Source: Allobosea sp.
GTDB lineage: Bacteria > Pseudomonadota > Alphaproteobacteria > Rhizobiales > Kaistiaceae
NCBI GenBank assembly: GCA_017307955.1
Contig: JAFKFV010000018.1
Span: 62,001 to 126,000, forward strand
Direction: 5' to 3'
DNA length: 64,000 bases
Positions 44,901 through 53,506 of the stretch are shown in pieces; positions within the stretch are counted from its first letter, which is position 1; the number at the start of each line of letters is the position of its first letter. The notes beneath the pieces are model-generated. The model saw only the letters and a program-made list of their open reading frames with translations. It was not told the origin of the DNA and did not search any database. The position numbers were made by a program, and so were the translations under genes.

Positions 44901-46487
44901 ATGTTCGACATCGACGTCGTCACCCTGTCGCGCCTGCAATTTGCAGCCACCGCGATGTATCACTTCCTCTTCGTTCCCCTGACGCTCGGCCTCTCGTTCC
45001 TGTTGGCCATCATGGAGAGCGTCTATGTCATGACCGGCCGAGAGATCTGGCGGCGCATGACCATGTTCTGGGGCACGCTGTTCGGCATCAACTTCGCCAT
45101 GGGCGTCGCCACCGGCGTCGTCATGGAGTTCCAGTTCGGCATGAACTGGTCCTATTACAGCCATTATGTCGGCGACATCTTCGGCGCGCCGCTGGCGATC
45201 GAAGGGCTGATGGCCTTCTTCCTGGAGGCGACCTTCATCGGCATGTTCTTCTTCGGCTGGGATCGCCTGTCGAAGGTCGGACACCTGATCGTCACCTGGC
45301 TTGTGGCATTCGGCGCCAACTTCTCCGCTCTCTGGATCCTGATCGCCAATGGCTGGATGCAGAATCCGGTCGGCGCGATCTTCAATCCCGACACGATGCG
45401 GATGGAGATCGCCGATTTCGCGGCGGTCATCTTCAATCCCGTCGCGCAGGCGAAGTTCGTTCACACCGTCAGCGCCGGCTATGTCACCGGCGCCATCTTC
45501 GTCATGGCGGTGAGCGCCTGGTACCTCCTCAAGGGCCGCCACATCGAGATCGCCAAGCGCTCGATGGCGGTCGCGGCAAGCTTCGGTCTCGCGGCGTCCC
45601 TCTCGGTCGTCGTGCTCGGCGACGAGAGCGGCTATCTCGCCACCGAGAACCAGAAGATGAAGGTCGCGGCGATGGAGGCCATGTGGCACACTGAGCCCGC
45701 CCCGGCCGCGATCAATGTCATCGCCTTCCCGGACAGCGCGAAGCAGGAGAACAGCTTCGCCATCAGCATTCCCTATGTGCTCGGCATCATCGGCACCCGC
45801 TCGCTGACGCAGGAGCTGCCCGGCATCGTCAATCTCGTCGAGGATGCCAAGGTCAAGATCAGGGACGGCATCGCCGCCTATGTGGCGCTGCAGAAGGTCC
45901 GCGCCGACAAGACCGATACCCAGGCGCGGGCCGTCTTCGACAAGAGCTGGCGCGATCTCGGCTACGGCCTTCTCGTGAAGCTCTACCGGCCGGACATCGA
46001 GAACGCGACCGAGGACGATATCGCCAAGGCCGCCGCGCTCACCGTTCCCAATGTGCCGCTGATGTTCTGGGCCTTCCGCGCGATGGTCGGGCTCGGCTTC
46101 TACTTCATCGGCTTCTTCGCTGTCGCCTTCTTCGTCGCCTCCCGCCACAAGCTCGGCGAGAAGCGGTGGATGCTCTGGGTCGCAGTGTTCAGCATTCCCC
46201 TCCCCTGGGTCGCGGTCGAGGTCGGCTGGCTCGTCGCCGAGGCCGGACGGCAGCCCTGGAGCATCGAGGGCGTGCTGCCGACCTTCTATGCCGCCTCCGG
46301 CCTGACGGTCGCCGACCTCGTCATCAGCCTCGGCATCTTCCTGCTGATCTATTCGAGCCTGGCGATCGTCGAGATCTACCTGATGCTGCATGCGATCAGG
46401 AAGGGACCCGCCGGGCCCGAACGCTCCGAGCCGCAGGGCGCGGGCGTCTTCCCGGCGGCCGTCGCGGCCGAGCCGCAGATCAAGTGA
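44901..46487 (+). CDS. cydA: Cytochrome bd ubiquinol oxidase subunit I
   Basis: 528 residues, multi-pass inner-membrane protein. Haem ligand H21 in MYHFLFVPLTLGLSF, conserved EFQFGMNWSYYSHYVGD and AIEGLMAFFLEATFIG (proton-path glutamates), and a long Q-loop (about 250-380 with the RDLGYGLLVKLYRPDIENAT segment) of the E. coli L-type. Oxidises quinol and reduces O2 with high affinity. ATG 44901 follows GAGGG. First gene of cydABX, under the FNR-type box. Confidence 0.96.
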   Translation: MFDIDVVTLSRLQFAATAMYHFLFVPLTLGLSFLLAIMESVYVMTGREIWRRMTMFWGTLFGINFAMGVATGVVMEFQFGMNWSYYSHYVGDIFGAPLAIEGLMAFFLEATFIGMFFFGWDRLSKVGHLIVTWLVAFGANFSALWILIANGWMQNPVGAIFNPDTMRMEIADFAAVIFNPVAQAKFVHTVSAGYVTGAIFVMAVSAWYLLKGRHIEIAKRSMAVAASFGLAASLSVVVLGDESGYLATENQKMKVAAMEAMWHTEPAPAAINVIAFPDSAKQENSFAISIPYVLGIIGTRSLTQELPGIVNLVEDAKVKIRDGIAAYVALQKVRADKTDTQARAVFDKSWRDLGYGLLVKLYRPDIENATEDDIAKAAALTVPNVPLMFWAFRAMVGLGFYFIGFFAVAFFVASRHKLGEKRWMLWVAVFSIPLPWVAVEVGWLVAEAGRQPWSIEGVLPTFYAASGLTVADLVISLGIFLLIYSSLAIVEIYLMLHAIRKGPAGPERSEPQGAGVFPAAVAAEPQIK

Positions 46488-46501
46488 TGAGGGACTGACC
46501 C

Positions 46502-47653
46502 ATGATCCCCTTCGTTCCCCTCGACTATGAGACGCTCCGCCTGATCTGGTGGCTGCTGCTCGGCATTCTCCTGATCGGCTTCGCGATCATGGACGGCTTC
46601 GACCTCGGGGTCGCGGCCCTCCTGCCCTTCGTCGCCAAGAACGACGACGAGCGGCGCATCGTGATCAACACGATCGGCCCGGTCTGGGAAGGCAATCAGG
46701 TCTGGCTGATCCTCGGCGGCGGCGCGATCTTCGCCGCCTGGCCGGCACTCTATGCCACCTCGTTCTCCGGCTTCTATCTGGCGATGATGGTGATCCTGAT
46801 CGCCATCATCCTGCGGCCGGTCGGGTTCAAGTATCGCTCCAAGCTGACCGAGCCGCGCTGGCGCGCCTTCTGGGACTGGGGCCTCTTCGTCGGCGGCTTC
46901 ATCCCGGCGGTGATCTTCGGCGTGGCGGTCGGCAATGTGCTCCGCGGCGTGCCCTTCCGCTTCGACGATGCGATGCGCGTCGTCTATGAGGGCAACTTCT
47001 TCGGCCTTCTGATGCCCTTCGCGCTGCTCAGCGGCCTTGTCAGCCTCGCGATGCTCGTCGCTCATGGCGCATCGATGCTGATGATGAAGACGTCCGGCGC
47101 GATCTATGAGCGGGCCCGCGTCTACGGCAGCTACGCCGCGCTGGCGACAATCGTGCTCTTCGCGCTCGCCGGCATCTGGATCGCCCTCGGCTTCAAGGGC
47201 TATGTCGTGACGGGCGTCCAGGACACCGCCGGTCCCTCCAACCCGCTCGGCAAGACGGCGGTCGCGGAGGCCGGCGCCTGGATGGCGAATTATGGCCGCT
47301 ATCCCTGGATGATGATCGCCCCGCTCGCCGGCTTCCTCGGCAGCGCGCTGGCCCTCTTCGCCTATCAGCGGCGGCTCGCAGGCTTCGCCTTCGTCTCCAC
47401 GGCGCTCGCGATCTTCGGCATCATCTCGACGGCGGGCCTCTCCATCTTCCCGTTCCTGCTGCCGTCCTCGCTTGATCCCAATGCCAGCCTCACGGTCTGG
47501 GACGCGTCGTCCTCGCATCTGACGTTGTGGATCATGCTGCTCGCCACCCTCGTCTTCCTGCCGATCGTCCTCGCCTACACCGCCTTCGTCTATCGCGTCA
47601 TGCGCGGCAAGGTGACGAGCGACGAGCTCGGCAAGAACCCCAACGCCTACTGA
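46502..47653 (+). CDS. cydB: Cytochrome bd ubiquinol oxidase subunit II
   Basis: 383 residues with about nine helices. [21 protein letters not shown] is the family N-terminal signature; [21 protein letters not shown] and [10 protein letters not shown] near the C-terminus are typical. Forms the oxidase with CydA. 14 bases after cydA and 15 before cydX. Confidence 0.96.
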   Translation: MIPFVPLDYETLRLIWWLLLGILLIGFAIMDGFDLGVAALLPFVAKNDDERRIVINTIGPVWEGNQVWLILGGGAIFAAWPALYATSFSGFYLAMMVILIAIILRPVGFKYRSKLTEPRWRAFWDWGLFVGGFIPAVIFGVAVGNVLRGVPFRFDDAMRVVYEGNFFGLLMPFALLSGLVSLAMLVAHGASMLMMKTSGAIYERARVYGSYAALATIVLFALAGIWIALGFKGYVVTGVQDTAGPSNPLGKTAVAEAGAWMANYGRYPWMMIAPLAGFLGSALALFAYQRRLAGFAFVSTALAIFGIISTAGLSIFPFLLPSSLDPNASLTVWDASSSHLTLWIMLLATLVFLPIVLAYTAFVYRVMRGKVTSDELGKNPNAY

Positions 47654-47668
47654 GAGGAGATCTCGGCC

Positions 47669-47806
47669 ATGTGGTACTTCTCCTGGATCCTCGGCATCAG
47701 CCTGGCCTGCGCTTTCGCGATCCTGAACGCGATGTGGTACGAGATGCGCGACGACGCGCTGGCCGGCCGCAATGCCGCCGCCTCGCCCTCCCCCAAGCGC
47801 CGCTGA
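47669..47806 (+). CDS. cydX: Cytochrome bd small subunit CydX
   Basis: 45 residues: M-W-Y-F-S-W-I-L-G-I-S-L-A-C-A-F-A-I-L-N, then A-M-W-Y-E-M-R. One hydrophobic helix followed by the W-Y/x-E motif, the hallmark of CydX/YbgT, which stabilises the CydAB haem site. GAGAGGAGAT precedes the ATG. Its alphaproteobacterial tail is longer than usual (Ala/Ser-rich plus KRR). Confidence 0.92.
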   Translation: MWYFSWILGISLACAFAILNAMWYEMRDDALAGRNAAASPSPKRR

Positions 47807-47860
47807 TCCCTTCAGACCCGTCCCCTTCCGGTAGGCCCGCCGCCCGCCGGAAGGTCAACT

Positions 47861-47896
47861 GACCCGTCACAGCCCTCGCTGCGGCGGGTCTTTTTC
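47861..47896 (+). terminator. Terminator of cydABX
   Basis: GACCCG (47861-47866) and CGGGTC (47885-47890) with an inner CAG/CTG pairing, followed by TTTTTCGT. A second hairpin, CCTTCCGG/CCGGAAGG (47824-47854), lies just upstream. Tail-to-tail with the CorA gene. Confidence 0.75.
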
Positions 47897-47899
47897 GTC

Positions 47900-48934
47900 T
47901 CACTCGAAGAAGCCCAACCGGCGCAGCAGATAGAGCACCAGCGCCGAGGCCGCGATGGCGATGCCGATCGCCACGAAGGTCCCATGGCCGCCGCCCTCGA
48001 GCGGCAGGTCGGAGGTGTTCATGCCGAAGATGCCGGTCACCAGCGTCGCCGGCATCAGCATGGCGGTCAGGATCGACAGCACATAGAGATGGCGGTTGGT
48101 GGTGTTGGCGAGCTTCGCCGCGATCTCGTCCTGCAGGAAGCGCGCGCGGTCCTGCAGCTCCAGTAACTCCTGGTCCAGCGCCTCGATCCGCTGGAAGAGC
48201 CGCTCGGCCGCCTCGCGCGAGCCCTCCTGGATCGACCGGCCCGTCTGGTCCTCGACGAACTGCTTGAGCACACCGCGGAACGAGCCAAGCTGGCGGCGGA
48301 GGCGGACCGTGGTTCGCCGGAGCGGCGCCAGCCGCCGCGCCTCGTCATGGAAGCGGTCGTCGAGCACGCGGTCCTCGATCGAATCCGCCGTATCGCGAAG
48401 CTCGCGCAGCATCTCGCCGATCGCGCGCAGCACCTGCACGATCATCAGTTCGAAAAGCGCCACCGGCCCCGACACCGGATGGCCGGCCTCGACGCGGCTG
48501 CGCATCAGCGCGGCGGAACGGACGGGATGGCGGCGGCCGGACACGAGATAGCCGTCGCCGAGCACGAAACGCATCGGCGCGGCGCGCAGCTCGTCGTCCT
48601 CCGGGTCCTGGATCGTGTCGATGAAGACGCCCCAGACGGCGGTGTCGTCGCATTCGAGCATCGGCAGTTCGTCCGTGCCGAGCAGCACCGCCCGCGCCGC
48701 CGCCGGCAGGCCGGCGGTCTTTTCGATCCAGCCCCGCGCCAGGCGGTCGACGAGATCGAGATGCAGCCACAGGAAGCCGTCATTGGGATCGAACAGCTCG
48801 AAAGGCTCGTCGATCGGCCGCGCGCTTGCCTTGCCCTCCGCGTCGAACCTGTAGAGCCAGATGACGCCCGAGACCGGACGGCCGGAAGGCACAGGCAGGG
48901 TCAGGCTGTCGCTCGATTCGCTTGTCATGGTCAT
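47900..48934 (-). CDS. CorA/ZntB family divalent-cation transporter
   Basis: 344 residues from ATG 48934. Large cytosolic domain with long coiled helices (about 120-270, LELQDRARFLQDEIAAKLANTTNRHLYVLS) and two C-terminal membrane helices with the G-M-N pore motif (FGMNTSDLPL). The acidic loop before helix 2 and overall length are closer to ZntB than to CorA, so Zn2+ is the likelier cargo. Lies downstream of lpxB, 81 bases away, where many relatives carry gltA. Confidence 0.88.
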   Translation of the reverse strand: MTMTSESSDSLTLPVPSGRPVSGVIWLYRFDAEGKASARPIDEPFELFDPNDGFLWLHLDLVDRLARGWIEKTAGLPAAARAVLLGTDELPMLECDDTAVWGVFIDTIQDPEDDELRAAPMRFVLGDGYLVSGRRHPVRSAALMRSRVEAGHPVSGPVALFELMIVQVLRAIGEMLRELRDTADSIEDRVLDDRFHDEARRLAPLRRTTVRLRRQLGSFRGVLKQFVEDQTGRSIQEGSREAAERLFQRIEALDQELLELQDRARFLQDEIAAKLANTTNRHLYVLSILTAMLMPATLVTGIFGMNTSDLPLEGGGHGTFVAIGIAIAASALVLYLLRRLGFFE

Positions 48935-49015
48935 GGCCGGCCCGCCCTCGCCGAAGGCATCCGTCCGCCGCCCGTTACCGAGACGGCGAACCCGAGGCAC
49001 GAAACGACCCGCCGA

Positions 49016-50203
49016 TCATGACGGCCCGATGACACCCCGCGCGGCCAGCGTCGCGAGCACGGCATCGGCGGCGACGAACTCGGCCGGAACGCCGCCCGTT
49101 CCCATCACGCGGTCGAGCTCGGCGAAGCCGGCGAGCTGCGCCGCGCGGGCCGGGCCATCGGCGATGAGCGGCTCCAGCGCTCCTGCGAGCGCGGCCGGCG
49201 TGCAAGCCTCCTGCAGGAATTCCGGCACCACCGGACGGCCGAGCACGATATTGGGCAATATGACGCTGAAGCCCTTCAGGATGCGGCGGGCGATCATCGC
49301 CTCCCAGGCCGAGACCTTGTATGCGGTCACCATCGGCACGCCGGCAAGCGCCAGTTCCAGCGTCACCGTTCCCGATGCCGCCAGCGCGGCGCGCGCGCTG
49401 CGAAACGCCGCATGCTTGGCCTCCTCGCCGGTGACGATCTCAGGCGCGACCGGCCAGGCGGCCGTCGCCGCGCGGATCATCCCTTCGAGGCGCGGCAGCG
49501 TCGGCAGCACCGGCCGCACGGGCCGCGACGCCGCGACGAGGCCGACCGCCGCGCCGAAATCCGCGCCCAGCCGCTCGATCTCGCGCCGCCGGCTGCCGGG
49601 CAGAACGAGCAGGACCGGCGGCTCGCTCTCGCGCCGCGCCAGTTCCTCCGCGTTCGGCCGCAGCACATTGAGCGCGCCGAGCAGCGGATGGCCGACATAA
49701 ATCGTCGGCGGACCGCCGAGCCGCTGCATCACCTCGGGCTCGAAGGGCAGCAGCGCCAGCACATGGTCGATCGTCCCGCGCATCGCGCGGGCGCGGCCGG
49801 GTCGCCACACCCAGACCGTCGGCGCGACATATTTGACGATCGCAAGGTTCGGCAACCGGCGGCGCACGCGCGCGGCGACGCGATGCGTGAAATCCGGCGC
49901 ATCGACCAGCATCAGGAGGTCCGGCGGATCGGCGAGGATGGCCGCGACCGTCTCCCGAAGCCGCCGCACGATGATCGGAAGCTTGCCGATCACCTCGCCG
50001 AAGCCCATCGCCGTGAGATCGTCCATGGGAAAGAGGCTGGCGAGGCCCGCCGCCTGCATGCGCGTACCGCCGATGCCGCGGAAGGTCACGCCGCCGCCGA
50101 GCCGCTCGCTGAGCGCGCGCATCAGCGGCCCGCCGAGCGCATCGCCCGACTCCTCGCCGGCGATGATGAAGACGCGGAGCGGCTTCTTCTCGGGAAGGTT
50201 CAT
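49016..50203 (-). CDS. lpxB: Lipid-A-disaccharide synthase
   Basis: 395 residues, GT19 family. Joins UDP-diacylglucosamine and lipid X. Seen: FIIAGEESGDALGGPLM near the N-terminus, DAPDFTHRVA, YVAPTVWVWRPGRAR and LPGSRRREIERLG in the UDP-binding half, with SGTVTLELALAGVPMV as the conserved glycine-rich end. ATGA overlap with lpxI. Membrane-associated on the cytosolic face. Confidence 0.96.
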   Translation of the reverse strand: MNLPEKKPLRVFIIAGEESGDALGGPLMRALSERLGGGVTFRGIGGTRMQAAGLASLFPMDDLTAMGFGEVIGKLPIIVRRLRETVAAILADPPDLLMLVDAPDFTHRVAARVRRRLPNLAIVKYVAPTVWVWRPGRARAMRGTIDHVLALLPFEPEVMQRLGGPPTIYVGHPLLGALNVLRPNAEELARRESEPPVLLVLPGSRRREIERLGADFGAAVGLVAASRPVRPVLPTLPRLEGMIRAATAAWPVAPEIVTGEEAKHAAFRSARAALAASGTVTLELALAGVPMVTAYKVSAWEAMIARRILKGFSVILPNIVLGRPVVPEFLQEACTPAALAGALEPLIADGPARAAQLAGFAELDRVMGTGGVPAEFVAADAVLATLAARGVIGPS

Positions 50204-51096
50204 TCGGCGAGCCCGACGATGAAGAGGCCCTTCTCGTCGGCGACGCGGACCATCGCCTCCGCCTCGGCGGCGATCACCCCGCCGGCTTCGACCGCGATGC
50301 CCGCGAGCCCTGCTTCGGCGGCGCGCTCGACGGTCCGGACTCCGATCGAGGGCAGATCGATGCGCCGGTCCTGGCCGGGCTTCGGGATCTTCACGAGGAC
50401 GCCGGAGCGGCGCGGCAGCCGCACGCGCCCGGAGGCGCGCATCTCACCGCAGCGCGCGATCATGGCGTCGGTACCCTCGGCAGCCTCGATCGCCTGCACA
50501 TGCCGCTCGGCAACGACGGCCGCCTGGCCGACATCGAAATCGTCGATCGCGCGCAACAGGCGGAACCCGATCCGTGCATCTTCGCGTTCCGCCTCGGTCA
50601 TGGCGACGCGGCCGAGCGTTCCTTCCGCGACGAGAATCTCGGGCGCCACCTCATGGGCGCCGCGCAGGATGAAGCCCTCTTTCTCGAAGAAGGAGGCGAT
50701 ATGCGAGAGGAGATGTCCGTCGCCGCCGCGGCGGGCGCGCAGGAACCAGCGCAGCATGCCGATCGCCTTCCAGTCCAGCCTGAGACTGGAGATCCGCGGC
50801 CGGAAGACATAGCCGACGATGACCATTTCGCGGCAGCCATGCCGGCGGAGCGCCGCTAGCATCGCGCCGATCGTGCCGAGATGAACCCATTCGACGGGAA
50901 AGCCGGCGCCCTCGAGGACAGCCGGATCGGCGAAGCCGCGGATCGCCACGAGGACAACCTTTCGGCCGGAATGCGACGCGGCGCGTGCCACCGCGATCGG
51001 AAAAGTCCCGCCGCCGCACAGGATGCCGAGCGGCGCGAGAGAAGCCTCGCTTGCGGCCGGCGGCGTGCTGCCGCTCTCAGTCCTCGTCGCCGGCAT
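50200..51096 (-). CDS. lpxI: UDP-2,3-diacylglucosamine pyrophosphatase LpxI
   Basis: 298 residues from ATG 51096, which overlaps the end of lpxA by 20 bases. LpxI replaces LpxH in alphaproteobacteria. Characteristic pieces: LGILCGGGTFPIAVA, LGTIGAMLAALRRHGCREMVIVG, GGDGHLLSHIASFFEKEGF, MTEAEREDARIGF and the long acid-rich C-terminal domain with VKIPKPGQDRRIDLPSIG. The ribosome site is weak, so translation probably depends on lpxA. Confidence 0.94.
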   Translation of the reverse strand: MPATRTESGSTPPAASEASLAPLGILCGGGTFPIAVARAASHSGRKVVLVAIRGFADPAVLEGAGFPVEWVHLGTIGAMLAALRRHGCREMVIVGYVFRPRISSLRLDWKAIGMLRWFLRARRGGDGHLLSHIASFFEKEGFILRGAHEVAPEILVAEGTLGRVAMTEAEREDARIGFRLLRAIDDFDVGQAAVVAERHVQAIEAAEGTDAMIARCGEMRASGRVRLPRRSGVLVKIPKPGQDRRIDLPSIGVRTVERAAEAGLAGIAVEAGGVIAAEAEAMVRVADEKGLFIVGLAE

Positions 51097-51889
51097 GCTC
51101 GGCACCGGCGCGCGGAACGGTGATGCGCCGCTTGCCGCGCTGGCGGATGAACTCGACGATATGCATGACATTCTGGTCGTCGGCATAGCGCTCGGCCACC
51201 GCCTCGACGCGGTCGACGAGATAGCCCGGCGCGAAGAAGAGATCGCGATAGGCGGCGCGCAGCCGCTGGATCGCCGCGCGCGAGAAGCCGCGCCGCTTCA
51301 TGCCGATGATGTTGAGGCCGCCGAGACCTTCGGCGCCCTCGCGGATGGCGCCAAAGGGGATGATGTCGCGCCAGACGGGCACGAGACCGCCGACGATGGC
51401 ATGGTCGCCGATGCGGACGAACTGGTGCAGCGCGCAGAGGCCGCCCATGAAGACGTTGTCGCCGATGGTGACATGGCCGCCCATCGTCGCGCAGTTGGCG
51501 AGGATGACGTCGTTGCCGAGCGTGCAGTCATGCGCGACATGCACGCCGGTCATCAGGAAGCAGCGATCGCCGATGCGGGTCTCGCGCGTGCCGACCGATC
51601 CGAAATTGATCGTGACATTCTCGCGGATGACGCAGGCCTCGCCGATCGTGATCGTGCCGGGCTCGCCCTTGTAATGCACCGATTGCGGCGTGCCGCCGAT
51701 CGAGGCGAAGGGGTTGACCACAGTGCGGGCGCCGATGGTCGTCTGGGCCGTGACCGAAGCGTGGTTCTTGATCTCGACGCCGTCGCCGAGCACGACATCG
51801 CGGCCGACAAAGGCGAATGCGCCGACCTTGACGTCAGCGCCGAGCCGCGCGCCGTCCTCAATCACCGCCGAAGGATGGATGTTGGACAT
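51077..51889 (-). CDS. lpxA: UDP-N-acetylglucosamine (or GlcNAc3N) acyltransferase
   Basis: 270 residues, left-handed beta-helix of hexapeptide repeats; trimer. Starts lipid A synthesis by acylating the sugar at position 3. The catalytic histidine is in TGVHVAHDCTLGN. At the substrate loop where E. coli LpxA has N-Q-D-L-K-Y, this protein has P-Q-S-V-H-Y: the residues corresponding to Asp74 and Lys76 are Ser and His, which could matter for sugar choice. LpxA-type C-terminal helix bundle present. Confidence 0.95.
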   Translation of the reverse strand: MSNIHPSAVIEDGARLGADVKVGAFAFVGRDVVLGDGVEIKNHASVTAQTTIGARTVVNPFASIGGTPQSVHYKGEPGTITIGEACVIRENVTINFGSVGTRETRIGDRCFLMTGVHVAHDCTLGNDVILANCATMGGHVTIGDNVFMGGLCALHQFVRIGDHAIVGGLVPVWRDIIPFGAIREGAEGLGGLNIIGMKRRGFSRAAIQRLRAAYRDLFFAPGYLVDRVEAVAERYADDQNVMHIVEFIRQRGKRRITVPRAGAEHAGDED

Positions 51890-51898
51890 GGAACTCCG

Positions 51899-52354
51899 TT
51901 ACTGCCCCACCAGCATGGCGCTGATGTCGGCTTCGGCGACCTTGACGCCCGCGACCTTGGCCTCGCCCTGGAATCGCCAGAGATTGCCACGGTTCTTGAT
52001 CTTGCGGACGTGATATTCGAGCACGTCGCCGGGCTCCACGGGCTTGCGGAACTTGGCGTTGTCGATGGTGAGGAAATAGACGAGCTGCGGCTTGCCGGGC
52101 CGCACGGCGAGACAGATCGCCCCGGCCGTCTGCGCCATGCCCTCGATGATCAGCACGCCGGGCATCACCGGCTTGCCGGGAAAGTGGCCCTGGAAGTGCG
52201 GCTCGTTGAACGTGACGTTCTTGATGCCGATCGCGCTCTCATCGCCGTTGATCTCGATGATGCGATCGACCAGCAGGAACGGATAACGGTGCGGCAGAAG
52301 CTCGAGGATCCGCGCGATATCCGCCGATCCGAGGCTGTTGTCGCCTTCGCTCAT
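51899..52354 (-). CDS. fabZ: 3-hydroxyacyl-[acyl-carrier-protein] dehydratase FabZ
   Basis: 151 residues from ATG 52354. Hot-dog fold; [11 protein letters not shown], catalytic histidine in [23 protein letters not shown] with the catalytic glutamate in IIEGMAQ. Dehydrates 3-hydroxyacyl-ACP, competing with LpxA/LpxD for this pool. Its start overlaps the lpxD stop (ATGA). Confidence 0.96.
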   Translation of the reverse strand: MSEGDNSLGSADIARILELLPHRYPFLLVDRIIEINGDESAIGIKNVTFNEPHFQGHFPGKPVMPGVLIIEGMAQTAGAICLAVRPGKPQLVYFLTIDNAKFRKPVEPGDVLEYHVRKIKNRGNLWRFQGEAKVAGVKVAEADISAMLVGQ

Positions 52355-53421
52355 GACACCTCTTTCCCCTCGTCTTCCTTCTGGCGCGCGCTGGCGCGCT
52401 GCGCGAGGCGCCGGATCGCCAGTTCCTCGCGATACCATTCCTTTATCGGACGCGCCGGGGCTCCGCCATAGCGGCCGCCGGCGGCGAGATCATCCTTCAC
52501 GCTGGCCGTCGCCGCGACCTGCGCGCCATGGCCGATCGTGACATGGCCGTTGACGCCGACCTGGCCGCCGAGCACCACGAAATCGCCGAGCGTCGCGCTG
52601 CCCGAGATGCCGACCTGCGAGACGATCACGCAGTGGCGGCCGATCGCGACATTGTGGCCGATCTGCACGAGATTATCGATCTTGGTGCCCTCGCCGATCA
52701 CCGTGTCGCGGTTGGCGCCGCGGTCGATGGCCGTATTGGCGCCGATCTCGACATCGTCCTGGATGACGACCCGGCCGACCTGCGGCACCTTCTGATGGCC
52801 CTTGCCGCCCATCTGGTAGCCGAAACCGTCCTGCCCGATCCGGACGCCCGGATGCAGGATGACGCGGTTTCCGAGAAGGGCATGCGTCACTGTCGAACCG
52901 GCGCCGATATGGCAGTCGCGCCCGATTCGGACATGCGGGCCGACGACCGCGCCGGGGGCGACGACCGTGCCGCGGCCAATCTCGGCCCCCGCGCCGATGA
53001 CGGCGCCGGGTTCGACCGTGACGCCCTCCTCGAGGCGAGCCTCGGCATGGACATGCGCGCCCGCCGCGATCCCGCGTCCAAACAGCGGCTGCGGCCGCAT
53101 CGCGCCCGGGAAGAGCAGGCGCAGCACGCTGACATAGGCGTCATGCGGCCGCGCGCTTTCGAGCGCCGCGACGCCGGCGGGAACCGCGCCGAGATGCTTC
53201 GCCGGAACGAGGCAGGCCGCCGCGCGGGTCGTCGCCAGAAGCGGCAGATAGCGCGGGCTGTCGATGAAGGTGAGGTCGTTGGAGCCGGCCGAGTCGAGCG
53301 AGGCGACACCGGTGATCCGCCGGCCGGGATCGGCGCCCGCCGTGAGCGTCGCGCCGGTCAGGGCAGCGATCTCGGCCAGCGTCGGCGAAGCCGCCGGGAT
53401 GAAGAAGACGGGGTCGCCCAT
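52351..53421 (-). CDS. lpxD: UDP-3-O-(3-hydroxyacyl)glucosamine N-acyltransferase
   Basis: 356 residues. N-terminal LpxD domain ([19 protein letters not shown]), left-handed beta-helix with repeated hexapeptides, catalytic histidine in [15 protein letters not shown] and a C-terminal helical tail. Adds the second hydroxyacyl chain. Between it and bamA is a hairpin but no T-run, so read-through from bamA is likely. Confidence 0.96.
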   Translation of the reverse strand: MGDPVFFIPAASPTLAEIAALTGATLTAGADPGRRITGVASLDSAGSNDLTFIDSPRYLPLLATTRAAACLVPAKHLGAVPAGVAALESARPHDAYVSVLRLLFPGAMRPQPLFGRGIAAGAHVHAEARLEEGVTVEPGAVIGAGAEIGRGTVVAPGAVVGPHVRIGRDCHIGAGSTVTHALLGNRVILHPGVRIGQDGFGYQMGGKGHQKVPQVGRVVIQDDVEIGANTAIDRGANRDTVIGEGTKIDNLVQIGHNVAIGRHCVIVSQVGISGSATLGDFVVLGGQVGVNGHVTIGHGAQVAATASVKDDLAAGGRYGGAPARPIKEWYREELAIRRLAQRASARQKEDEGKEVS

Positions 53422-53459
53422 GGCGCAGCCTTAGGAAGAGTTCGGTCCAGAAACGCGAA

Positions 53460-53484
53460 GGACCGCCGGTGAGCCCGGCGGTCC
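53460..53484 (-). repeat. Hairpin in the bamA-lpxD gap
   Basis: GGACCGCCGG (53460-53469), a 5-base loop and CCGGCGGTCC (53475-53484) form a perfect 10-bp stem. No T-run follows on the minus strand, so it may slow or partly end transcription, or protect the RNA 3' end, between bamA and lpxD. Confidence 0.6.
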
Positions 53485-53506
53485 CTCTTGGCTTCTATAG
53501 GAGATA

